Part shown: piece after piece, positions 7,355 to 14,906 of the stretch
How the letters are laid out: each line of letters begins with the position of its first letter
How positions within the stretch are numbered: position 1 is the stretch's first letter
Origin: an uncultured Loktanella sp.
GTDB lineage: Bacteria > Pseudomonadota > Alphaproteobacteria > Rhodobacterales > Rhodobacteraceae
Assembly (NCBI GenBank): GCA_913061335.1
Contig: CAJXTP010000014.1
Coordinates: forward strand, 1-23,264
Length of the DNA: 23,264 bases
Reading direction: 5' to 3'
Made by a program: the position numbers and the translations under genes
The notes under the pieces: generated by a model
Databases searched by the model: none
Told to the model about the DNA's origin: nothing
What the model saw: the letters and a program-made list of their open reading frames with translations, nothing else

Positions 7355-8227
7355 ATGCTTTCTTATTCCGCTTTGACGATCGCCCCGAACGAAGATGATG
7401 CTGCGGCGTTGTGTGAAGATCTTGAGGCGCTGATACCCGAACCGACTGGCACGGGTATTTTCGAGATCGAAGACGGATCTGGCCTGTGGGAAGTCGGCGC
7501 ATATTTCACCGATGCCCCTGACGGAGCGGGTCTGGCGGTCTTGGCCATGATGCACGGCGTCAAAGATTTTCTAATATCTGAAATTCCCGAGCAAGACTGG
7601 ATCAGCAAAGTGCGCCGCGAATTGTGCCCTGTCGAGGCGGGGCGGTTTTTTGTTTACGGCAGCCATGACGCGGACAAAGTGCCGGATGGCTGTGTGCCCT
7701 TGTTGATCGAGGCAGCGATGGCGTTTGGCACTGGCCACCACGGCACGACGCTAGGCTGCTTGCGCGCGTTTGATCGGCTGTTGGAAGACGGGTTTGCTGG
7801 CGACACGATTATCGACGTGGGTTGCGGCACCGCTGTTTTGGCGATGGCCGCTGCGGCGGTTTTGCCTGGAACCATACTGGCCAGCGACATTGACCCTGTC
7901 GCGGTCGAGGTCGCCGAGGCCAATGTGAAGGCCAACGGATTGGCGGGCCGCGTGGATTGCGTTGTGGCCGCAGGGTTCGACGCACCCGCATTAGAGACCA
8001 TGGGCCCCTATGATCTGGTGTTCGCCAATATCCTAAAAGGTCCGTTAATCGGGTTGGCCCCTGACATGGGCCGTGTGGTGAAAGCGGGCGGATATGTGAT
8101 TCTATCGGGAATATTGAACGAACAAGCCGACGATGTGATCGCGGTTTATTGCGCAAATGGGTTCAATCTATTGCAACGCGATAGTATTGTTGACTGGACG
8201 ACGCTGACGCTTGGCAAGAATACCTGA
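7355..8227 (+). CDS. prmA: Ribosomal protein L11 methyltransferase PrmA
   Basis: A 290-aa SAM-dependent methyltransferase that trimethylates ribosomal protein L11. An N-terminal substrate-recognition domain (about 1-95) is followed by a Rossmann-fold methyltransferase. Family signatures are AFGTGHHGTT at 123-132, SAM motif I DVGCGTAVLA at 154-163, the acidic residues after motif I in ASDIDPVAV (176-184), and the catalytic-loop-like VFANILKGPL near 222-231. The length matches alphaproteobacterial PrmA. ATG 7355 starts the conserved N terminus (MLSYSALT) but directly follows a stable hairpin, so translation may be gated. Other in-frame starts would cut the domain. Confidence 0.95.
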   Translation: MLSYSALTIAPNEDDAAALCEDLEALIPEPTGTGIFEIEDGSGLWEVGAYFTDAPDGAGLAVLAMMHGVKDFLISEIPEQDWISKVRRELCPVEAGRFFVYGSHDADKVPDGCVPLLIEAAMAFGTGHHGTTLGCLRAFDRLLEDGFAGDTIIDVGCGTAVLAMAAAAVLPGTILASDIDPVAVEVAEANVKANGLAGRVDCVVAAGFDAPALETMGPYDLVFANILKGPLIGLAPDMGRVVKAGGYVILSGILNEQADDVIAVYCANGFNLLQRDSIVDWTTLTLGKNT

Positions 8228-8331
8228 AAATGTAAGATTTTAAGTTGTTTTGAGGGGGTTGCCTTATTTCGGCCACATTCAGGCGCGATTTTAGTCATGA
8301 AGCGTGGGGGCGCTTGCTTGGAATTAAGAGT

Positions 8332-8676
8332 ATGTCTTTTGTGTCTAACCCTTTCGACCGCCGCCTGAAGCGCATTGTGCGACGCCATCATAGGCTGAAC
8401 CACGGCGCGACGTGCAAAGTCACGGATACCGGCCTTATCGTCGCTACACCGCGCATTTATAATCCTAAATTTCCCGTCAAAGCCATGGTCAAGCTGATCG
8501 TATGTGCGTTCTTTTTCAAAGCCTATATCTATGCTGACTTGGGGCAGGCTGAATATGTCAGCCGTGTAGCTGCATTGTCTGGCTTGTCGATTGCGGAAAA
8601 AGCAGGCGCATGGATCATGCAGCCCGAGCCGGCAACCGTTTTTGTTGCAGATATTTTCAAGAATATGGGCGCCTAA
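8332..8676 (+). CDS. Small conserved-looking hypothetical protein, 114 aa
   Basis: Function not recognised. The N terminus is strongly basic (NPFDRRLKRIVRRHHRLNHG, residues 6-25). It is followed by a short beta-like stretch (CKVTDTGLIVATPRIY, 28-43) and one hydrophobic segment AMVKLIVCAFFFKAYIYADL (51-70) that could be a membrane anchor, then a more polar C terminus ending in FKNMGA. The arrangement suggests a small protein with a cytoplasmic basic head. The frame is open from TTG 8314, but ATG 8332 is the natural start, with an AAGAG-type site close upstream. It ends in a strong terminator shared with the convergent DUF1127 gene. The 104 bp after prmA suggest a separate transcript, though no clear promoter is seen. 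Confidence 0.75.
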   Translation: MSFVSNPFDRRLKRIVRRHHRLNHGATCKVTDTGLIVATPRIYNPKFPVKAMVKLIVCAFFFKAYIYADLGQAEYVSRVAALSGLSIAEKAGAWIMQPEPATVFVADIFKNMGA

Positions 8677-8692
8677 AACTTAGGTGCAGCAT

Positions 8693-8734
8693 AAAAAAGG
8701 CCGCGTCCCAATTGCTTGGGCGCGGCCTTTTTTT
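8693..8734. terminator. Bidirectional rho-independent terminator
   Basis: The stem GGCCGCG(T)CCCA / TGGGCGCGGCC (8699-8710 and 8717-8727) has one bulged base and a 6-nt loop. It is flanked by six A on the left (8693-8698) and seven T on the right (8728-8734), so it works in both directions. It ends the 114-aa gene on the plus strand and the DUF1127 gene on the minus strand. Confidence 0.93.
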
Positions 8735-8756
8735 GTCGTTTGCTATCCTTATCGGA

Positions 8757-8966
8757 TTAGCGTGCTTTGCGTGCCGCAATCAGGTCGATGTCAGCGAAGG
8801 AAAGACCGATGTCTTCCAGTTCGCGGGCAGACAGCTGGCCCAAAGAGTTACGTGTGATGCGTGCATCGTTCCAAGCAGCAAACGAACCGAATGTATTTGC
8901 AACAAAGTTTGTGATGCGCCCTGCAGAGAGAACAACGACGGGGCGGGTGGTGTCAAAAGCAGCCAT
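8757..8966 (-). CDS. DUF1127 domain micro-protein
   Basis: A 69-aa protein with a C-terminal DUF1127 (YjiS-like) motif: FAAWNDARITRNSLGQLSARELEDIGLSFADIDLI covers residues 29-63. The N-terminal part (MAAFDTTRPVVVLSAGRITNFVANTF) is mildly hydrophobic. DUF1127 proteins are small, usually abundant, and in some alphaproteobacteria have been linked to RNA turnover, phosphate or stress responses; the role of this one is unknown. AAAGGA lies just upstream of ATG 8966, a strong ribosome site. Expressed alone, with a terminator 23 bp after its stop. Confidence 0.92.
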   Translation of the reverse strand: MAAFDTTRPVVVLSAGRITNFVANTFGSFAAWNDARITRNSLGQLSARELEDIGLSFADIDLIAARKAR

Positions 8967-9286
8967 TGGCTTATTCCTTTAGGTTTTGCTGCAGGAGCAG
9001 CGTTGATTTCATAATCCGCATCTAGACCCGCGATTTCATTTCCACCAGTGCTGTTTTTGCATGTCTCATATGCGTTTTCAGAATGCCTCATAATTAACCA
9101 TATAAAGCCGCATAACCCTTGTTTTTATGGCTGAAAAGAGTCGTTTTTCAACGCTTGTTTGACGCAATTGATCGACGGTGTACCTGCAGTATTTTTGCCA
9201 CGTGGTATTCCCTGCTTGGTTTATGTTCGCGTTTTGTGCTAAAAATCTGGCAACTTGATAATAAAAACAAAACTATGGGGTTGCAG
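8967..9286. other. 320-bp gene-free region between DUF1127 and ruvC
   Basis: This AT-rich divergent region must hold the promoters of both DUF1127 (minus) and the ruvCAB operon (plus). A possible sigma-70 promoter for ruvC is TTGATC at 9168-9173 and TATTTT at 9190-9195 with a 16-bp spacer; a LexA-like site follows at 9225-9239. The plus frame of ruvC stays open back to 9119, but those codons do not resemble RuvC. No RNA gene or coding potential is convincing. Confidence 0.5.
9225..9239 (+). promoter_or_regulatory. Possible LexA (SOS) box upstream of ruvC
   Basis: GTTC-GCGTTTT-GTGC matches the alphaproteobacterial LexA direct repeat GTTC-N7-GTTC at 7 of 8 positions. It lies 30 bp after a candidate -10 element and about 48 bp before the ruvC ATG. 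SOS control of ruv genes is well known in other bacteria. The single mismatch keeps this tentative. Confidence 0.35.
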
Positions 9287-9796
9287 ATGCGTGTTTTGGG
9301 AATCGATCCGGGGTTGCGGAATATGGGTTGGGGCGTGATTGACGTGAACGGTTCGCGTATTTCACATGTTGCCAATGGCGTGTGTACGTCGCTGGGCACC
9401 GATGATTTGGGCGTCCGTCTTGCGTCGTTGCATTTTCAGCTGACCCAAGTGTTTGCGACTTATGGGCCTGATACTGCCGCTGTTGAACAAACGTTTGTGA
9501 ACAAAGACGGCGCGGGTACCCTAAAGCTGGGTCAGGCCCGTGGCATTGCCATGTTGGTCCCTGCGCAGGCTGGATTGCCGATTGGTGAATACTACCCCAA
9601 TGCGATCAAAAAGGCCGTGGTTGGTGTTGGTCATGCCGATAAGCGTCAGATTGATCATATGGTCCGTTTGCAACTGCCCGGTGTTGAGCTGGCTGGACCG
9701 GATGCTGCCGACGCGCTGGCTATTGCGATCTGCCATGCGCATCATGCCCAATCTGCGGGCCGGTTGTCCGCTGCATTAGCAAAGGCATCCGCATGA
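9287..9796 (+). CDS. ruvC: Crossover junction endodeoxyribonuclease RuvC
   Basis: A 169-aa Holliday junction resolvase. The four acidic catalytic residues of the RNase H fold are visible: Asp7 in LGIDPGLRNMGWG, Glu67 in AAVEQTF, and Asp139 and Asp142 in GPDAADALAIAICHAH. The length fits the family. ATG 9287 is chosen because MRVLGIDPG matches RuvC N termini and GGGG sits 6 nt before it; ATG 9275 would add four residues. The stop overlaps the ruvA start by 4 nt (ATGA), so the two are translationally coupled. First gene of a long operon-like block. Confidence 0.97.
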   Translation: MRVLGIDPGLRNMGWGVIDVNGSRISHVANGVCTSLGTDDLGVRLASLHFQLTQVFATYGPDTAAVEQTFVNKDGAGTLKLGQARGIAMLVPAQAGLPIGEYYPNAIKKAVVGVGHADKRQIDHMVRLQLPGVELAGPDAADALAIAICHAHHAQSAGRLSAALAKASA

Positions 9797-10443
9797 TTGG
9801 CAAGATCGCAGGCATTTTGGAATACCGCAGTACCGATCACGTGCTGATTGATGTGCGCGGCATTGGCTATTTGGTTTATGTGTCCAACCGCGTGATGGTG
9901 AGCCTGCCAAGCAATGGCGAACCTGTTGCGCTGTATACTGATCTGCTGGTCCGCGAGGATAATTTGCAATTGTTCGGGTTTACGACGTTGGTCGAAAAGG
10001 AATGGCATCGTTTGTTGATGTCGGTTCAGGGTATTGGTGCAAAGGCGTCGCTGGCGATTTTGGGCGCGCTGGGGGCTGATGGTGTGAGCCGTGCGATTGC
10101 GCTGGGCGATTGGAATGCGCTGGCCAAGGCCAAGGGTGTTGGTCCCAAGACGGCGCAGCGCGTTTCGATTGAATTGAAAGATAAGGCACCGGGTGTAATG
10201 GCGATGGGTGGCACTGTGGCCGAGGCGATGGGCGATGAGGTCATTGAACCCGCGCCAAAGCGCCGCGCGCCTGTGCCCAAGGCAAACCCTGCGCAGTCCG
10301 AGACATTGTCGGCGTTGGCCAATCTTGGCTACGCTCCTGGTGATGCGGCGGGCGCTGTCGCACAAGCGGCGGGCGCTGATCCTGATGCGGATACGTCTGC
10401 ATTGATCCGTGCGGCCTTGAAGCTGTTGGCCCCAAAGGGGTAG
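9793..10443 (+). CDS. ruvA: Holliday junction branch migration protein RuvA
   Basis: A 216-aa junction-binding protein that loads the RuvB motor. The OB-fold domain (about 1-63) begins MIGKIAGILEYR, with DNLQLFGF at its end. Two helix-hairpin-helix motifs follow: SVQGIGAKASLAIL (77-90) and KAKGVGPKTAQRV (112-124). A Pro/Ala-rich linker (about 140-165, EPAPKRRAPVPKANPA) leads to the small C-terminal RuvB-binding helical domain (ALANLGYAPGDAAGAVAQA). AAAGG within ruvC provides the ribosome site. It ends 9 nt before ruvB. Confidence 0.97.
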   Translation: MIGKIAGILEYRSTDHVLIDVRGIGYLVYVSNRVMVSLPSNGEPVALYTDLLVREDNLQLFGFTTLVEKEWHRLLMSVQGIGAKASLAILGALGADGVSRAIALGDWNALAKAKGVGPKTAQRVSIELKDKAPGVMAMGGTVAEAMGDEVIEPAPKRRAPVPKANPAQSETLSALANLGYAPGDAAGAVAQAAGADPDADTSALIRAALKLLAPKG

Positions 10444-10452
10444 GGGTGATTT

Positions 10453-11475
10453 GTGACTGATGATGACCCCTCCTTGCGCCCAGAGCGCCAAGCCGAAGAT
10501 TCCGATCGCGCGTTGCGTCCGCAAACGCTTGATGAATTTATTGGCCAGCGTGAGGCCCGCGCAAACCTGAAAGTATTTATCGAGAGCGCCAAGATACGCG
10601 GCGAGGCGATGGATCACGCGTTGTTTCATGGCCCGCCCGGTTTGGGTAAAACCACACTGGCGCAGATTATGGCCCGCGAGCTGGGTGTGAATTTTCGCAT
10701 GACGTCTGGCCCTGTGTTGGCCAAGGCAGGTGACTTGGCTGCGATCCTGACCAATCTTGAGGCCCGCGATGTGTTGTTTATCGACGAGATTCACCGGCTT
10801 AATCCGGCAGTAGAAGAAGTGCTGTATCCGGCGCTTGAAGATTTTGAGCTGGATTTGGTGATTGGCGAAGGGCCTGCGGCGCGCACTGTGCGCATTGAAT
10901 TGCAGCCGTTTACGCTTGTGGGTGCGACGACCCGCATGGGGCTTTTGACGACGCCGTTGCGCGACCGGTTTGGTATTCCGACACGGCTGGAGTTTTATAC
11001 CGAAGACGAGCTGCACGAGATTGTCACGCGCGGTGCCCGCCTGATGGGTGCCCCCGCCGAGGATTTGGGTGCCCGCGAGATTGCCAAGCGCGCCCGTGGC
11101 ACCCCGCGTATTGCAGGTCGTTTGCTACGCCGTGTCGTGGATTTTGCGGTTGTTGAAGGCAACGGTAAAGTGACCCGCGAAATTGCCGATAGCGCGCTGA
11201 CCCGTTTGGGTGTCGATCATCTGGGCCTTGATAGTGCGGATCGCCGGTATTTGCGGCTTGTGGCCGAAAGCTATGGTGGTGGCCCTGTTGGGATTGAAAC
11301 TATGTCGGCGGCCCTATCTGAAAGCCGTGACAGTCTGGAAGAAGTGATCGAGCCGTATTTGCTGCAAAAGGGTTTGATCCAGCGCACACCGCGTGGCCGC
11401 ATGTTGGCGCAGGCGGCATGGACCCATTTGGGCTTGGATGCGCCGAGATCAAAAACGGATTTATTTGATGACTGA
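10453..11475 (+). CDS. ruvB: Holliday junction branch migration ATPase RuvB
   Basis: A 340-aa AAA+ motor that drives branch migration. The Walker A motif GPPGLGKTT is at 60-68, Walker B LFIDEIH at 108-114, and sensor 1 GATTR at 157-161. The C-terminal winged helix includes YLLQKGLIQRTPRGRML. The start is GTG at 10453 with AGGGGTGAT just upstream, a strong site. The stop overlaps the following gene by 8 nt. Length and motif order are canonical. Confidence 0.98.
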   Translation: MTDDDPSLRPERQAEDSDRALRPQTLDEFIGQREARANLKVFIESAKIRGEAMDHALFHGPPGLGKTTLAQIMARELGVNFRMTSGPVLAKAGDLAAILTNLEARDVLFIDEIHRLNPAVEEVLYPALEDFELDLVIGEGPAARTVRIELQPFTLVGATTRMGLLTTPLRDRFGIPTRLEFYTEDELHEIVTRGARLMGAPAEDLGAREIAKRARGTPRIAGRLLRRVVDFAVVEGNGKVTREIADSALTRLGVDHLGLDSADRRYLRLVAESYGGGPVGIETMSAALSESRDSLEEVIEPYLLQKGLIQRTPRGRMLAQAAWTHLGLDAPRSKTDLFDD

Positions 11476-12082
11476 TAAAATGCTGAATGTTGAACCGTTT
11501 TTCACCCGCTCTGATGGCGCATATGTTTTTGCCCGTTGGGGCCGCCCGATTGTGCCCGTTGTGTTTGGTGTCGATGCGCCGACGTTATCGGTTTTTAAGG
11601 CCGCGATTGAGGCGGTTGTTGTTGCTGCTAACCATAAGATGGATGAGCTGGACACCGAGCTTGGTGCCAACCTGATGATGTTTTTCTGCAAGGATTGGGC
11701 CGAGCTTTTGGATGTGCCGCATCTTGATCAGATGATCCCCGAGATTGGTCCGTTGATCGCGAAATTGCAGGCGAGTGAGGCCAATCAATACCGTCTTTTT
11801 AGGTTTGACGCGCAGGGTGCAATTAGCGCGTGTTTTGTGTTTTTACGAATGGACGCGCATTTAGCTGAGGCGTCGGCTGATACGCTTGCGTTGTCGCAGG
11901 CTGCTCAGATGATATTGCTTTGGTCGGATACCGCGCCGTCCCTGTTGGGGGAAATCAACGGGATGACGGTGTTGCGCCCTGAAATTGCGGGCGTGATCCG
12001 TGCTGCTTATGATCCGGTGATGCCAAGCGTTGCACATGATCCGAGCCATGCGCTGCGCCTGTCTGCGCGTATATCGTTATGA
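11468..12082 (+). CDS. Hypothetical protein between ruvB and ybgC, 204 aa
   Basis: I cannot name this family. The protein is soluble, without signal peptide or transmembrane span. The N-terminal part (7-75, VEPFFTRSDGAYVFARWGRPIVPVVFG then SVFKAAIEAVVVAANHKMDELDTELGANLMMFFC) looks like an alpha/beta domain with the motif FARWGRP. The middle has CKDWAELLDVPHLDQMI (74-90), and helices near 140-153 are followed by LRPEIAGVIRAAYDP. The ATG at 11468 overlaps the ruvB stop by 8 nt, and its own stop overlaps the ybgC start by 4 nt, so it is embedded in the operon and very probably real. An ATG at 11480 is a less likely start. From position it could act with either the RuvAB or the Tol-Pal side. Confidence 0.85.
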   Translation: MTDKMLNVEPFFTRSDGAYVFARWGRPIVPVVFGVDAPTLSVFKAAIEAVVVAANHKMDELDTELGANLMMFFCKDWAELLDVPHLDQMIPEIGPLIAKLQASEANQYRLFRFDAQGAISACFVFLRMDAHLAEASADTLALSQAAQMILLWSDTAPSLLGEINGMTVLRPEIAGVIRAAYDPVMPSVAHDPSHALRLSARISL

Positions 12083-12459
12083 CCCACCGGTTCCCCGTGC
12101 GTGTCTATTATGAAGACACTGATTTGGCGGGCATTGTGTATTACGCAAATTACCTCAAGTTCATTGAGCGCGGCCGCAGTGAATGGGTCCGTGGTTTGGG
12201 TGTTGATCAGGTTGCGATGAAAGCCAGCGGCGTGGTGTTTGCTGTGCGCCGTGTTGAGGCCGATTATTTTATGCCTGCGCGGTATGATGATGCGCTTGTT
12301 GTTGAAACGCGTGTTGAAAAGCTAACGGGTGCCCGACTGGTTGTGCGCCAAGGTGTGATGCGCGGCGCGGACCTGTTGTTTGAGGCGCTTGTGACCATCG
12401 TTGCGATTGATCAAAACGGTAGACCTGCGCGGCTTCCGGCGAACATCCGCGCAACCTGA
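12079..12459 (+). CDS. ybgC: Tol-Pal associated acyl-CoA thioesterase YbgC
   Basis: A 126-aa hotdog-fold thioesterase of the 4-hydroxybenzoyl-CoA thioesterase group. The signature YYEDTDLAGIVYYANYLKF (10-28) contains the catalytic Asp15, followed by FIERGRSEW. YbgC hydrolyses short or long acyl-CoA or acyl-ACP and is nearly always the first gene of the tol-pal cluster, as here. The start overlaps the previous stop (ATGA). TolQ follows after about 109 bp of non-coding sequence, long for this operon, so a tolQ promoter there is possible but not seen. Confidence 0.95.
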   Translation: MTHRFPVRVYYEDTDLAGIVYYANYLKFIERGRSEWVRGLGVDQVAMKASGVVFAVRRVEADYFMPARYDDALVVETRVEKLTGARLVVRQGVMRGADLLFEALVTIVAIDQNGRPARLPANIRAT

Positions 12460-12568
12460 CGCGGTTTTGTGACCATGTGCTGCGCGGTTGCGTTGGATTT
12501 ATCGTGCGACCTTGTATATGTTGTCCGTAATCAGAGCCCAAACAGGGCCGCAAAACCAGAGCAGGCAC

Positions 12569-13243
12569 ATGGAAGCAGCAACAGATTTCACGATGTGGGC
12601 GTTATTCGCGCGCGCGACAATTACCGTAAAACTCGTCATGATTATGTTGATGGCCGCATCCGTTTGGTGCTGGGCCGTGATTATCGACAAAATCAGGCAA
12701 TATCGCCGCGCCCGCGCGGAGGCAGATGTATTCGATCAGTTGTTCTGGTCGGGTGATCCGCTGGACGCGTTGTTCGACAAAATCGGCACCAGCCCCACAG
12801 GTCAGAGCCAAAAGATTTTTGCAGCAGGCATGTTGGAGTGGCGCAGGTCGCACCGCCAAGATGGTGGTTTGATCGCAGGTGCGCAGGCGCGCATTGATCG
12901 GTCCATGGATGTCGCTATCGCCAAAGAAGTTGGCCGTTTGCAAAAGGGCTTGCCTGTGTTGGCGACTGTTGGGTCGACGGCCCCGTTTGTCGGGCTGTTT
13001 GGTACCGTCTGGGGCATCATGAACGCGTTCATTGAGATTGCAGAGCAGCAGAATACCAATCTGGCTGTTGTGGCCCCGGGTATTGCCGAGGCGCTGTTGG
13101 CGACAGGTTTGGGTCTGTTGGCCGCGATCCCTGCCGTCATTTTCTATAATAAGCTGTCCGCAGATAGTGACCGCATTGTCGCGGGATACGAGGCGTTTGC
13201 TGACGAGTTTGCCACCATCCTTAGCCGTCAGTTGGACAGTTAA
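12569..13243 (+). CDS. tolQ: Tol-Pal system protein TolQ
   Basis: A 224-aa inner-membrane proton-channel subunit of the MotA/TolQ/ExbB family. Three membrane spans are visible: about 19-41 (TVKLVMIMLMAASVWCWAVI), about 128-150 (LATVGSTAPFVGLFGTVWGI) and about 165-187 (GIAEALLATGLGLLAAIPAV). The last two carry the conserved channel sequences. The frame is open from a TTG at 12488, but ATG 12569 gives the usual TolQ length and N terminus, with AGCAGG just upstream. TolQ with TolR uses the proton motive force to energise TolA during cell constriction. TolR begins at the next base after its stop. Confidence 0.95.
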   Translation: MEAATDFTMWALFARATITVKLVMIMLMAASVWCWAVIIDKIRQYRRARAEADVFDQLFWSGDPLDALFDKIGTSPTGQSQKIFAAGMLEWRRSHRQDGGLIAGAQARIDRSMDVAIAKEVGRLQKGLPVLATVGSTAPFVGLFGTVWGIMNAFIEIAEQQNTNLAVVAPGIAEALLATGLGLLAAIPAVIFYNKLSADSDRIVAGYEAFADEFATILSRQLDS

Positions 13244-13720
13244 TTGGGCGGCGGTGTTATTCAGTCCGAAAGCGGTGGCGGTGGTCGCCGTCGTCGGGGA
13301 CGTCGTCGGTCTGCGCCGATGGCCGAGATCAACATCACGCCGTTTGTTGATGTCATGCTGGTTTTGCTAATTATTTTCATGGTTGCCGCCCCGTTATCGG
13401 TCGTCGGTGTGCCAGTGGAATTGCCTAAGACCGCAGCGAATGCGCTGCCATCGGATCAAGAAGAGCCGTTGACGGTGACGATTACGGCAGCGGGTGAGAT
13501 TATGATCCAGAATACGGTGACTGCCCCTGATGAATTGGTTGGTAAACTGACTGCGATTGCTGCGGAACGGACATCGGATCGGATATTTTTACGCGCAGAC
13601 GGTGCAAATGCTTGGAATACCGTGGCCGAAGTTATGGGCGCGCTGAATGCTGGTGGGTTTTCCAACATTGGTTTGGTGACGGATATTGGTGGCCCTGCGT
13701 TAAACGGGTCGGACGGCTGA
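13244..13720 (+). CDS. tolR: Tol-Pal system protein TolR
   Basis: A 158-aa ExbD/TolR-family protein. An N-terminal cytoplasmic segment rich in Gly and Arg (GGGGRRRRGRRR, 11-22) precedes INITPFVDVMLVLLIIFMVAAP (29-50). This is the single membrane span with the conserved proton-handling Asp36. The periplasmic domain follows (LTVTITAAGEIMIQN and IFLRADGANAWNTV). The likely start is TTG at 13244, adjacent to the tolQ stop; the only early ATG (13319, M26) would remove the basic segment and start right at the membrane span. Translation is probably coupled to tolQ, with no strong ribosome site. Confidence 0.93.
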   Translation: MGGGVIQSESGGGGRRRRGRRRSAPMAEINITPFVDVMLVLLIIFMVAAPLSVVGVPVELPKTAANALPSDQEEPLTVTITAAGEIMIQNTVTAPDELVGKLTAIAAERTSDRIFLRADGANAWNTVAEVMGALNAGGFSNIGLVTDIGGPALNGSDG

Positions 13721-13724
13721 TTGC

Positions 13725-14807
13725 ATGCGCAGCGCGGGTACTTATATCTCTGCGATTGGTCATGTCGGGCTGATTGGCTGGCTCATTTCGGGATGGGGGT
13801 TTTCCAGTGAGCCGTTGCCGTTTGAGGTGGCTGAGGTGTCAGTTGTGTCTGGTGAAGAATTTGCCGCAATTTTGGCCGCGACCACGCCACAGCCTGATGT
13901 TGCTAATCCAACGGCCCCTGCCCAGCCGCTGATTGAGGATGCGCCTACACCGATTGAACCGGAGACTGCGCCGCAAGTTGTTCCAACGCCGGAACCTGCC
14001 GTGCAACCTGACGCGGAAACGCCGCCGCCAGAAGCCCCAGAGCCGCCTGCGCCGCCGTCTGATGTGGCGGATGTTGCCCCAGAGCCACCCGCGCCGCCTG
14101 CAGTTGAGGCCGCCCCTGATTTGGCGGTTAGTCCGCGTCCGCAGCCGCGCCCTGCACCGCGTGTGGCCCCCGTGGCTGTGGCCCCGCCAGCGCCTGAAGC
14201 GGACGTGGCTGACATTGTGCGCGATGCGGTTGTGCCTGATGACAGTGCGGTGGCCGAGGTCGTCGAGCCAGCCCAGACCCCAACTGCACCAGAGGAAGCC
14301 GCGACCGAGATTGCGATTGAAGATGCTGCACCATCAGGTGCTGTGACCACATCGGCCCGTCCGCGAACGCGCCCGAACCGGCCTGCGCCAGCGACTGAGA
14401 CACCGACGACGACTGCGAGCGATGATGCGGCTGTTGCGGCGGCTGTCGCAGCTGCGATGGCGGCGACCGCGCCTGATTTGCCTGCTGGTCCGCCGATGAG
14501 CGGGTCCGAAAAGGAAGGCTTCCGCGTTGCTGTAAATCGCTGTTGGAATGTTGATCCAGGATCAGAAGCGGCGCGTGTCACGGTGACAGTTGCGTTTGGT
14601 CTGGATCGCGATGGCGGCGTGCAAGGTGATGTGCGCCAGCTGGCCGTTGACGGTGGAACATCTGGATCACAAAGTATTGCGTTTCAGGCGGCGCGGCGCG
14701 CTATTTTGCGCTGTGGTGCATCAGGTTATGACTTGCCTGCAGATAAATATGACCAATGGCGTGAAGTTGAAATTACGTTTGATCCTTCGGGAATGCGCTT
14801 GCGATAG
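13725..14807 (+). CDS. tolA: Tol-Pal system protein TolA-like, Pro/Ala-rich linker
   Basis: A 360-aa TonB/TolA-type protein. One N-terminal membrane anchor (about 6-26, TYISAIGHVGLIGWLISGWGF) is followed by a long low-complexity region (about 55-255) dominated by Pro, Ala, Glu and Val (many PEP/PAPP/PPEAP stretches). A C-terminal globular domain (about 262-360) contains FRVAVNRCWNVDPGS, VTVAFGLDRDGGVQGDV and AARRAILRCGASGYDLP. It links inner-membrane TolQR to TolB/Pal. Unlike the E. coli helical Lys/Ala linker, this linker is Pro-rich and probably extended. Two Cys in the C domain (in NRCWN and ILRCG) may form a disulfide. Position and domain order fix the identity although sequence similarity to E. 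coli TolA is low. Confidence 0.9.
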   Translation: MRSAGTYISAIGHVGLIGWLISGWGFSSEPLPFEVAEVSVVSGEEFAAILAATTPQPDVANPTAPAQPLIEDAPTPIEPETAPQVVPTPEPAVQPDAETPPPEAPEPPAPPSDVADVAPEPPAPPAVEAAPDLAVSPRPQPRPAPRVAPVAVAPPAPEADVADIVRDAVVPDDSAVAEVVEPAQTPTAPEEAATEIAIEDAAPSGAVTTSARPRTRPNRPAPATETPTTTASDDAAVAAAVAAAMAATAPDLPAGPPMSGSEKEGFRVAVNRCWNVDPGSEAARVTVTVAFGLDRDGGVQGDVRQLAVDGGTSGSQSIAFQAARRAILRCGASGYDLPADKYDQWREVEITFDPSGMRLR

Positions 14808-14906
14808 GCGGTTGTGCGCGTAGGGGGCGTGTTTTCCCCTTATGTGTGTGCCATAAGATATTAAGCAAAGACGGGCCAAGACCCGTGGCGAGAATTGAGG
14901 CGAATG

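Noticed and set aside
6447..7502. 351-aa antisense open frame over msrA
   Set aside because: It crosses the MFS end, msrA and the prmA leader on the opposite strand, with no recognisable motif.
9119..9286. N-terminal extension of ruvC
   Set aside because: RuvC proteins begin at MxxLGIDPG; the upstream codons are AT-rich and overlap the likely promoter and LexA-like site.
9742..11016. 424-aa antisense open frame over ruvA and ruvB
   Set aside because: It is opposite two canonical genes, shows no domain and is rich in Arg/Gln/His as expected of a reverse-complement shadow.
13760..14581. Gly/Ser/Ala-rich 273-aa antisense open frame
   Set aside because: It is the mirror of the Pro/Ala-rich tolA spacer; low-complexity codons read as Gly/Ser/Ala on the other strand.
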